64,000 nt of DNA from Saccharobesus litoralis. GTDB taxonomy: Bacteria > Pseudomonadota > Gammaproteobacteria > Enterobacterales > Alteromonadaceae. This document shows positions 46,001 to 52,664 of the stretch, one piece after another. The notes beneath the pieces were generated by a model. It saw only the letters and a program-made list of their open reading frames with translations, had not been told where the DNA came from and ran no database searches. A program made the position numbers and the translations under genes. The DNA lies in NCBI RefSeq assembly GCF_003063625.1, contig NZ_CP026604.1, forward strand, positions 62,001 through 126,000. The letters are read 5' to 3'. The stretch's first letter is position 1. Each line of letters starts with the position of its first letter.

Positions 46001-46893
46001 CCGTTAGGATCACGGAAAGGCTGCATGGCAAAACCGTAACGTGTGTTTATTGTATCGTCATACGGTGCATGAGCCATTGGCCGAATTTGATCCCATTGCC
46101 TTACATCACAAGCGCCTAGTGATTCATTGTTTAACGTTGGGTTGTCTGGATTGTCATTGACAAAGTAAACCATGTCTGATGTCGAGGTACGGCGGGCACC
46201 ACTATTATCGTTCCAAGAGAACTGGCCATTAGCACCGACACGTGCTGTCATCAATCGCCCATCACTGGTTATAACAGGCTCAAAAAATTGTAAAAAGCCG
46301 AACGTTGAACCACGTACAACGTCACCCGCTGTTACATCTACGATTCGGGCTTCTGGTGTTTTGGGGTTAGCAACACGAACTTCAACTGGCGTACCTGTTA
46401 ATTGCCAACTTGGGTTACCAACATCTTCGGCGCGCACTATGACTAAGTCATAACAATCATCTGCGCCACAAGCGCGTGGGTTACGAATAGTTGAATCTGG
46501 TGCTGATGACGGATCGCACAAGCCTGCATGCGAGCTATTGCTGCCGCCTACTTCCTGATTAGTACCCGTTGGGTTTAAGCCTGCTTCATCCGGTGCTAAC
46601 GCATTTGGGTAGCTAAGGATAAATGTACCTGCAGGGGACTCTAAAAAGGGTTGTTCGATTTTCTCTGGAACTTGTAAACGAAACGCGATATTGCCGCCGC
46701 CATTGACCAGTTCGATACGATGAGAAATACCGACTCGGCCATCAGCGCTGGTAACTAAGGTTGGAATGGTTGGATTTAGGTATTGGCGATTTTCCGTCAT
46801 ATGAACATCACGATCTATCGCAGGTTGTTCCGGTAATGCGCACGCGTAACCACCTACCAGTGCCATTAATGACGCTAGTGCTCTAGTCTTCAT
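43090..46893 (-). CDS. Large secreted LamG/haem-c protein with two C-terminal CBM-like repeats
   Basis: 1267 residues with a signal peptide (MKTRALASLMALVGGYACA). About 40-540 is an unassigned domain rich in Asp, Asn and Tyr. About 545-705 is LamG/concanavalin-like (SLISFPDGSEIR, TYVNGYRIDEFNH, GWIDDFKVFAE). Around 720-880 a compact Cys-rich region carries a haem-c site, C803-L-S-C-H807, with a possible axial Met in RRQPMQP. Pro/Glu linkers (repeats of PQTPVEPPV) then connect two near-identical about 135-residue domains at about 940-1075 and 1122-1267, which share DNLVWVE-like, REDNAPS, DVMDWQ, and GMREFDATG/GIREFDATG. They look like discoidin or carbohydrate-binding modules. It is probably a surface or secreted glycan-binding redox protein of the locus, preceded by an operator copy. 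Confidence 0.75.
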   Translation of the reverse strand: MKTRALASLMALVGGYACALPEQPAIDRDVHMTENRQYLNPTIPTLVTSADGRVGISHRIELVNGGGNIAFRLQVPEKIEQPFLESPAGTFILSYPNALAPDEAGLNPTGTNQEVGGSNSSHAGLCDPSSAPDSTIRNPRACGADDCYDLVIVRAEDVGNPSWQLTGTPVEVRVANPKTPEARIVDVTAGDVVRGSTFGFLQFFEPVITSDGRLMTARVGANGQFSWNDNSGARRTSTSDMVYFVNDNPDNPTLNNESLGACDVRQWDQIRPMAHAPYDDTINTRYGFAMQPFRDPNGEVLHEYQSMGTYPWIDRDGDNITFTNIGTDLIGNRDYQSRCPQDVGNCANESTSETNGLLQGRVMMGLWTRGKMVLLDNMVNNIDFGLASLDRTHREVRLYEANGSYDGYTRVGNGRENVHDNMPLSSSGNSTFFDSNEHRFNYLENMRPITPADVTWLASSGRSTDEIPLDDYMNPNSFINANMVQVVTFRKNNNGSWNWQDERRITQNGRVQNAATATNDSWVIPTHGAILGDGRVEPIAKGGIHGKGYWLDGAGSGLSFDIPAQPSDILDSPWYYGIFVDTRNVTGERSLISFPDGSEIRINGTNQIRYYNAVGTLVRTITSSQTFSEGAWAHLGVQMSNRNRTIQTYVNGYRIDEFNHNSALFQVTPGALVVGVSQTNGVSDYTGWIDDFKVFAETVNVEVACNHAGGTLAGVTNNAPSQWTNLANNLPTASHTRITNELAENGELTYNQYACYHDYSDDYAAHLANIPSGMVGIRDAINFPEGPIFRDRPRPDSSQNAFCLSCHTADGNDGMSIAALTLNASVNAPDDHRRQPMQPDPLVYGHIPANWLGQGRPANAFIADAHGYQIDNLVLGLSDGSEPPIEDPQTPVEPPVDEPQEPEDPQTPVEPPVEDPQEPSDPDTTPEDPSTPSDEPQVPAGQTLNLATADTYTAASDNWDANRLINIHDDDWVVEARATSQGTTDLVWVEYQFPRVNNLSFAVREDNAPSFQISRWKVQSWHANNSIWVDVMDWQTATVNGWTDFTPNANIEVERIRVLFEAPNGQNVGMREFDATGITVGSTSNPGSEPTEQEPSDPAPSEPEQPAPAEPEPEPSEPQTPAGETIELATAVTFSSASANWQSDRLANVFDDDLVVEARANSQGVYSENESDLVWVEFTFVAVNNLTFSLREDNAPSYQTSRWKVQRWDQTSSDWIDVMDWQNANVNGWTHFTPSAAISTNRIRVLAEAPNGQQVGIREFDATGTAI

Positions 46894-47068
46894 ATTGTAA
46901 GTGCCTTTGATTTTTGCTGTGTTTTTCCTGACTTAATGTCGGGTGCTAGGTGGCCGTTTCGTCGCTATTAGCGACAAAAGATGTAAAGCGTTTTTGATTA
47001 TTTTTTACTTTGTTACGTGGCTATTTATTATTGTTTTGCCAAGATATGCCTGTGTTGTGTTATGTATT

Positions 47069-47085
47069 TAAACATATGATCTTTA
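47069..47085. promoter_or_regulatory. GntR-regulon operator before the LamG/haem gene
   Basis: TAAACATATGATCTTTA, one mismatch from the perfect palindrome TAAACAT-ATG-ATGTTTA. It lies 176 bases before the start at 46893. The rest of the 326-base gap (46894-47219) is AT-rich without another visible signal. Confidence 0.7.
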
Positions 47086-47219
47086 CATCCGGTAAACAAT
47101 GTAAATCAATTGTTAATTTAGATCAAGCAGATTTATAGGTTTTTGAGATTTTCAAATGGGGAGATGGTTAGGGTATGTTGATCTTTCGTGTAATAATGAA
47201 CGCGAAACGTCAACACGCC

Positions 47220-48227
47220 CTAGATTGTAACAATAGTCTGGCGACCTTGATTTTTAGCTTGATACAGTGCTTGATCGGCACGAGATAAAGCAAGCGACAA
47301 GCTGGTATCTTTGCTGTTGATCTCAGTAATGCCAATACTGCTAGTGATGTGTAATTGCGTGCCTTCTATTTGAAGCTGGCAGTTGATTAATGCGTTAGCT
47401 AATGTATTTACGTGTTGCTTATCTTCATTTTCTTCATAAAAACAAACCACAAATTCTTCACCACCTAAACGATAACAGTGGGCATTTTTACCTGAAAATA
47501 GCTCGGTTAATCGAGTAGCAAAGTGTCGCAAAACTTCATCACCAAAATCATGACCGAATTTATCATTGATTGATTTAAAAAAATCGATATCAATTAATAG
47601 TAAATAATAGTGAGAATGCGCTAACTTATTGTTTTTATATAATAAACTGGTGTCTTCAAATAATGCCCTTCGATTGGCGAGTTTAGTTAAAGAGTCTGTA
47701 CGAGCTAAATCATATTCTTGTTGATATTTGTAGTGCATGTAAATGTAGCTGGAAACAAGCTCGGCAAATGTATGAATGATATTGGTGTCTAATTTAGTAA
47801 ACTGCTCTTTTTGTTCAAAACCTAAATTGATAGTACCGTAACAAAAATGTTCTTTAGCTAAAGGAACATCGTAACAAGCGGTTAAGCCTTTTTGTGCCAG
47901 CAATTTGCAATCTTGGTAGTGTTCCTGATTAATTGTAGATGTGAATTCTGCGTGTTGTTGTTTGAATACTTTTCCAACAAAAGTTGTGTCTATGGGCAAA
48001 TGACAACCCAATTGTATGGCTTGGTTTCCGGCTAAGGTAAATACATTAAGGGCGTGTAATGACTGCTCGTATAAAGTGATACTGACTCTAGGGACATTAA
48101 GTATGCGGTAGCACCAGCTTGCTACACAGGTAAGCGTTTGCTGTAAATCAGCCGCTTCATTGAGTTGCTTAATAAAAGCAATGGGAAGAGTGATATGATC
48201 TTGAGACGATCTCGTCAAGACTTCCAC
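47220..48227 (-). CDS. GAF-GGDEF diguanylate cyclase
   Basis: 335 residues. GAF-like sensor at about 25-165 (SITLYEQSLHALNVFTLAG, CYDVPL), then a GGDEF domain about 175-330 with intact GGEEF at 255-259 and the metal-site LIDIDFFKSIND. No RxxD inhibition site is evident just before it. It makes c-di-GMP in the cytoplasm and has no membrane segment, so the GAF part must sense a soluble ligand. It sits inside the polysaccharide locus, hinting that attachment to or growth on algal polymer is tied to c-di-GMP; no operator lies in front. Confidence 0.9.
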   Translation of the reverse strand: MEVLTRSSQDHITLPIAFIKQLNEAADLQQTLTCVASWCYRILNVPRVSITLYEQSLHALNVFTLAGNQAIQLGCHLPIDTTFVGKVFKQQHAEFTSTINQEHYQDCKLLAQKGLTACYDVPLAKEHFCYGTINLGFEQKEQFTKLDTNIIHTFAELVSSYIYMHYKYQQEYDLARTDSLTKLANRRALFEDTSLLYKNNKLAHSHYYLLLIDIDFFKSINDKFGHDFGDEVLRHFATRLTELFSGKNAHCYRLGGEEFVVCFYEENEDKQHVNTLANALINCQLQIEGTQLHITSSIGITEINSKDTSLSLALSRADQALYQAKNQGRQTIVTI

Positions 48228-48357
48228 CTAGGTTGTTTATCTTTATTAAATTATATGTGGTTTTTGCTTGATTACCAGCTCTACATTGCTGATACATTAC
48301 AGCTTAAAAGGCAATAGTCATGCTATTGCCTTGATTGATGACTAGGTGATGTTTGAT

Positions 48358-49464
48358 TTATTCCACCTTGTGATAAACGCGTACCCAATCAACTTCCATA
48401 TCATTTGGGTAGCCTTCGCCGGTTTTTTCAGCGCGGACTGGGCACCTTGGTAGGCCAGCATATTCACCTGTGCAGTCGTAGGTTACATGTGGTGAGCGTA
48501 AACCCAAAGACAAAGTGACGCGCATAGGTAAATGCCAATACTTATTGGTTTTTTGAAAAACCTGTTTGCCGTCTAAAAACCATGTGATGGTTTCTGGGGT
48601 GACTTCGGCAGCATAGATATGAAAATCTTCACGGGGGTCAAAGTCGACTAGCAACTTATTTTGTGCTAAATCCGAGAAGCTATTATGAGGGCGAACTTGT
48701 ATCTGCTCTCCGTTTGGGCCACGCACCACGGCATGTAGATTCATATCCATGACTTTTTCATCATCCCATTTGGCGGTGCCTGTAATATCACTCCACTCGC
48801 GTTGCTGTAATTCAACAATATCAATTTCTGAGTAGTATGGTTGTTCGGCTTCTGTCGGAAACATGCCTGCAGCATTTCTGTCATTGGCGTTGCTGTACAG
48901 CCAAAATGCTGGGCTCGCACCAGGAAAGGTCGGATTGCCTTTTATTCTTGCTTCAAAGTAGCCATAAGTTATTGTTTGTTTTGAGCGAATAATGCCTGAT
49001 TTATAGAACATATCGTTACTTAAGGTTTGTCGATTACCATCTAGGGTGATGGTGCGATCAGCGGTATGCTCTTCATAACTAATAGTGAGGTGTAAATGCC
49101 CTTCAGCGTCGATGGATGTATTATCGGGCTCCCATGACCAAGGCCCCCAATCATTTAAATCGTTATCCCATTTGGTCAAAGCGATTGTGGCATCGTTAAA
49201 TTCGTCAGATAACTCTTCAACAAACAACCACTCGCTTTTGTTTAGATTTTCGCGAGTCGGGAAACGATCTTCATTGGCTTGCGGTGTTTCTATGCTGGGA
49301 CCATTATTTGGCGTTTCCGGCGTTTCCGGCGTTTCTGAGTCTTTGGGTTGCTCGTTGCCTGATGTTGGTTGATTGCTATTTTGGCTAGGTTCAGATGAGC
49401 CGCCACCGCAACCAATGAGTAGGGCAGTAAGCGCTAAGTTTAGTAAGCTTTTGCTGTATTTCAT
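48358..49464 (-). CDS. GH16 family lipoprotein, kappa-carrageenase/furcellaranase-like
   Basis: 368 residues. Lipobox LIGC with Cys19, then a Ser/Pro/Glu/Asn-rich linker to about 75, then one GH16 beta-jelly-roll. The catalytic motif is E213-I-D215-I-V-E218 with ELQQ behind it. TWFLDGKQVFQKTNKYWH and TLSLGLRSPHVTYDC recall the kappa-carrageenase of Pseudoalteromonas. It is the most divergent of the three GH16 proteins here. Lipidation implies anchoring at the outer membrane, where it could cut polymer near the TonB receptor. Substrate is inferred; beta-agarase or porphyranase cannot be excluded. Confidence 0.87.
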   Translation of the reverse strand: MKYSKSLLNLALTALLIGCGGGSSEPSQNSNQPTSGNEQPKDSETPETPETPNNGPSIETPQANEDRFPTRENLNKSEWLFVEELSDEFNDATIALTKWDNDLNDWGPWSWEPDNTSIDAEGHLHLTISYEEHTADRTITLDGNRQTLSNDMFYKSGIIRSKQTITYGYFEARIKGNPTFPGASPAFWLYSNANDRNAAGMFPTEAEQPYYSEIDIVELQQREWSDITGTAKWDDEKVMDMNLHAVVRGPNGEQIQVRPHNSFSDLAQNKLLVDFDPREDFHIYAAEVTPETITWFLDGKQVFQKTNKYWHLPMRVTLSLGLRSPHVTYDCTGEYAGLPRCPVRAEKTGEGYPNDMEVDWVRVYHKVE

Positions 49465-49522
49465 TATGTAGTTGGCTTGTCAGTTTTAAAATATATTGTT
49501 TTGAAAGTGATGCTTAGATTTA

Positions 49523-49555
49523 AAGCCCAGTGGTTAATTAGCGTTCACTGGGCTT
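49523..49555 (-). other. Intercistronic hairpin between binding-protein and GH16 genes
   Basis: A perfect 10-bp stem AAGCCCAGTG/CACTGGGCTT with a 13-base loop lies after the stop at 49586. The T-run is short (three), so it may be a weak terminator or an mRNA-stabilising stem leading into the GH16 gene. Confidence 0.5.
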
Positions 49556-49585
49556 GTTGAATATGTTTGTTTGAGAATGGCCTAT

Positions 49586-50464
49586 TTATAGAGCGCTACT
49601 GGGGTCATAAATATATTGCTTGTAGCTAGGGTCTAGGCCAGCAAGGTATTTATTTTCTAGCTTGAATATTTTGCGGTTGCTTAAATTGACTTCTTTTAGC
49701 TTCTGTAAATAATGCTGGTTCCATAGGACTTGTAAGCTGCCATCTTCAAAGGCTAATTTTAAACCTTGTTCGACTCTAGCGAGCTCTGCCGTGTTTTGTT
49801 TATTGCTGAAAAAGAAGCGCGGTAATGGATAGTAAACCGCAATATTGTCATCAACCGCTAAATGATCAACAGCGTCTAAATTCTTTTTGATACTGGGAAC
49901 TTGATGTGCACCGACTGGGAAAAAATCACCACGTTCATTGGCGACCATATGATACAGTCCCAGTACATTTTTACCGGTATGCACGGTAAAACCATTGTCT
50001 TTTAAAATATCGCCATCTAGCCAACCGCGTCCCATAATCATGGAATACTGTTTTAGATCGTCTAATGTATTAATTTGGTAGTTAGTGTTTTTTAAATCTT
50101 GTGAGACAAAAGGTACGCGATAACCAACAACGCCCAAACTAACAGGGAAATTGACATAACCAAATTTATTTAATTTTTCGCTTTTAACCGAATCTTCAAA
50201 AAAGAAATTCTCATATTTATCACTATTGGTTTCGGCTTCAACCCGTGTAATAGGGATAGCGTCATTGGTTAAACTCAGTTTATAACTGCCATGTGTAGCC
50301 TGGGTTTTTCGTAGTGCAAGTTCTAGTGCTTGATAGGGGTATTCGCTTTTAACGTCATAATTTAGGGTGTGAGCGCGAAAAGTGATGACGGTTTGTGCAA
50401 ACACGGTAGTAGAAAGTGTCATTAAGCCAGTGGCGAGAAGTAAGTTGTTAAATAAGCGTTTCAT
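49586..50464 (-). CDS. Periplasmic substrate-binding-like protein without transporter
   Basis: Start at ATG 50464 (MKRLFNNLLLATGLM, signal ending at TVFAQ) with GGAGAC upstream; the in-frame start at 50491 is less likely. 292 residues. Fold pattern of a type 2 periplasmic binding protein: INTLDDLKQYS and GLYHMVANERGDFFPVG, similar to SBP_bac_3-like proteins used in amino-acid uptake or as sensors. No ABC permease, ATPase or kinase lies adjacent. The ligand is unknown; with its place in the locus, an oligosaccharide or sensing role is a guess. A tandem repeat lies in its upstream region. Confidence 0.6.
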   Translation of the reverse strand: MKRLFNNLLLATGLMTLSTTVFAQTVITFRAHTLNYDVKSEYPYQALELALRKTQATHGSYKLSLTNDAIPITRVEAETNSDKYENFFFEDSVKSEKLNKFGYVNFPVSLGVVGYRVPFVSQDLKNTNYQINTLDDLKQYSMIMGRGWLDGDILKDNGFTVHTGKNVLGLYHMVANERGDFFPVGAHQVPSIKKNLDAVDHLAVDDNIAVYYPLPRFFFSNKQNTAELARVEQGLKLAFEDGSLQVLWNQHYLQKLKEVNLSNRKIFKLENKYLAGLDPSYKQYIYDPSSAL

Positions 50465-50492
50465 TAGTTTGTCTCCGAAATTGTTCAGCACT

Positions 50493-50542
50493 GTTTTTTC
50501 AGTACTCTTTTTCTGTACTTTTTTCAGTACTTTTTTCAGTAC
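50493..50542 (-). repeat. Short tandem repeat (12-bp unit) upstream of the binding-protein gene
   Basis: On the minus strand GTACTGAAAAAA is present twice perfectly (50519-50542) and twice with small changes (50493-50518), directly upstream of the ribosome-binding site of the gene starting at 50464. The remainder of the gap (50543-50763) is plain AT-rich sequence with no other signal I can name. Confidence 0.7.
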
Positions 50543-50763
50543 AGTAAGAGTGATTTCGAGCCGTTAAGATTGGTTAGCTTTTATCGAAATCGCCTTGCTA
50601 TTCATTCGTTCAGAATTACCAGCATTGCCAGTGATTCCATGTATACCTTTTCCACTTTATTGTTTACCTAATTGTCCGCTTATCTGCCTTGACGCGCACT
50701 TAAGCCTACCAATGGCCAAAACCATTAGTCTTTATAGAAAGTATTTATTGGATTTGTGTGTTT

Positions 50764-50793
50764 GAAAAAGCCACCCTAGGGCAGGGTGGCTGC
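50764..50793 (-). terminator. Terminator after the TonB-partner lipoprotein gene
   Basis: Stem AGCCACCCT/AGGGTGGCT with loop GCCCT (minus strand) is followed by five T residues, 13 bases after the stop at 50804. Confidence 0.85.
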
Positions 50794-50803
50794 TATTGAT
50801 GGA

Positions 50804-52585
50804 TTACATCACTTCAATAATGGCTAATTCATCTAAAACGATTGAATCAGCTTCAGGCAGTCCTTCTAACTTAAAGCCAAAGAAAGTGTCTCCTTGACCG
50901 ACGTTACCCCATGCATCGGGTACACTCCAAACAGGCGTATTACTCTGCTCATCAATAAATTCTACATATTGCCATTCGTTAGTATTTTTTAATGTTGCTG
51001 TTTGAATACCACCAGTTGGTAAGCGTTTGTGGAAGCCTGGGCCTCCAGCTGCATATGTGTTCCATTTAAGCTGCACAGTAGATAATTTAATCTCTGTTGT
51101 ATCAGTGAACGTTGTATTTAATTTAGCCCAAACACCGAAAGTAAACTTACGACCTGTGGCATTTCCTGGCGTACCAGTATTTTGGGTAAACCAGTTACGA
51201 GGTTTATTCCACGGTGACTGAACAACTAATTTACCAACATGCCCGCCGGCTTCAGAAGAAACGATATTGGCACCACCCTTAATTTCAATTGCACTGCCAG
51301 ATAGGGCTTTATCACCTGTCACTACTGATGCACCTGACCAAGCGGGTCCTACATTGCCGTCTAGTTTAAAGTCGGTCAACCAACCGTCATCATTGGAGCC
51401 GGGTTCACAAGCTGAATTTTTTACAATTTCTAGTGTTACGCTGTCCGACTCAATATCACTAAGAGCAGTGGATGTCGTTCCAGATGCAAGGTTAACTGAG
51501 GCTTCTATTGTTGTGCCAACGTGGGTTGCATCCCCCGTGACAAACATACCTAGCCCCATTTGACCATAGTTAATGGCAGTTACTGGAAATGTAGTCGCGT
51601 CGCCAGAAGTCCAATTATAGGTGTAATCATTCGCTAATGTTTCACCTGCTGCTGCGGTAGGTGTAACTTCGACTGCTGCATGGATACAAGCAGGCGTTTG
51701 ACGCATGCCAGTTTCAAATCCGGTATTGTCAACGTCGCCGTTTGTTATTTTAACGGTAAAACCAGCAAAGACTTCTAGGTCAACTGTAATTGTGGCTAAC
51801 GAGTTAGAAGCGCTCGTTACTGTTACTGTCGTTTTGCCTTCTTTAAGGCCTGAAATCATGCCATTATCATCTACAGTCGCTATGCTAGTATCGGCTATTG
51901 TGTATGTTAAACTCTTGTCACATGCCTTTTGAGGTAAAACAGTGGCAAGTAGTTGCTTTTTACCATTTAGTAATACTTTAACAGGTTCTGCTGTTACGGT
52001 TTCAACTTGGTCTACAATGGCATTCATTGTAAAGTTTACTGTGCGGCTGGGTTTACTTGCGCCTGGAGTGTCTTCAAAACCATTATCCACAGTATAGGTC
52101 ATTGAATAAGTAACACTAGGTGGGTTGTCTAAAATGCCGTCAGCAACGTTATTGCCATCGGCGTCGGTATTTCCCCATACGTCAGTATTATCACAAGTAC
52201 TTAAAAACTCTGAAAACAAATCAGTATCAATAACTAGGCTATTATCTTTAACCGTAAAAGGGGATATTGCGTGAGCAGCGGTTGAATTAGTGTTAGGTTG
52301 ACGTGTTCTATATCTTGGTGTTGTTTCACCGAAGGTGGTGTCAACTACGTAAATTAAGTCACCAGAGGTTCTAGCATCTTCCCCGTTAATTGTAGCGCCT
52401 TGTAAAAGGTCAATTGTTTGTGGACCTGTTTCTTCAGTAAATGAAGTTACTATTGGCTCTGATGGTAATTCAACTTTATGAGCGCTACTGAAATTTGAGT
52501 TGTAACCTTCATCTTTACTACCACAACCGGCAATTGCAGCTGCAATGGCAATATATAATGTATTTTTTAGTAAGTGTTTGTTCAT
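50804..52585 (-). CDS. Surface lipoprotein with Big_2 and CBM-like domains, TonB-receptor partner
   Basis: 593 residues. Lipobox AIAGC with Cys21. About 35-195 is an unassigned beta-rich region. About 195-275 is an Ig-like Big_2 domain (VLLNGKKQLLATVLPQKACDKSLTYTI and TVDDNGMISGLKEGKTTVTV). A second beta domain covers about 275-390. About 405-593 resembles a CBM (GPAWSGASVVTGD, SSEAGGHVGKL, FTFGVWAKLN, DSIVLDEL). It lies 79 bases after the TonB-receptor gene on the same strand, with a hairpin between. It likely binds glycan and hands it to the receptor, a job done by SusD proteins in Bacteroidetes, but this is not a SusD homologue. Confidence 0.72.
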   Translation of the reverse strand: MNKHLLKNTLYIAIAAAIAGCGSKDEGYNSNFSSAHKVELPSEPIVTSFTEETGPQTIDLLQGATINGEDARTSGDLIYVVDTTFGETTPRYRTRQPNTNSTAAHAISPFTVKDNSLVIDTDLFSEFLSTCDNTDVWGNTDADGNNVADGILDNPPSVTYSMTYTVDNGFEDTPGASKPSRTVNFTMNAIVDQVETVTAEPVKVLLNGKKQLLATVLPQKACDKSLTYTIADTSIATVDDNGMISGLKEGKTTVTVTSASNSLATITVDLEVFAGFTVKITNGDVDNTGFETGMRQTPACIHAAVEVTPTAAAGETLANDYTYNWTSGDATTFPVTAINYGQMGLGMFVTGDATHVGTTIEASVNLASGTTSTALSDIESDSVTLEIVKNSACEPGSNDDGWLTDFKLDGNVGPAWSGASVVTGDKALSGSAIEIKGGANIVSSEAGGHVGKLVVQSPWNKPRNWFTQNTGTPGNATGRKFTFGVWAKLNTTFTDTTEIKLSTVQLKWNTYAAGGPGFHKRLPTGGIQTATLKNTNEWQYVEFIDEQSNTPVWSVPDAWGNVGQGDTFFGFKLEGLPEADSIVLDELAIIEVM

Positions 52586-52612
52586 CTTACTTCTCCAAAA
52601 CTTTTTCTAGCT

Positions 52613-52639
52613 GTGATTGGTGGTATATACACCAATCAC
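52613..52639 (-). other. Intercistronic hairpin between receptor and lipoprotein
   Basis: A perfect 10-bp stem GTGATTGGTG/CACCAATCAC with loop GTATATA lies between the receptor stop (52665) and the lipoprotein start (52585). No T-run follows in the transcription direction, so it is more likely an mRNA processing or stabilising element than a terminator. Confidence 0.6.
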
Positions 52640-52664
52640 TTAATCATTGATTTTAAACGTTGAC

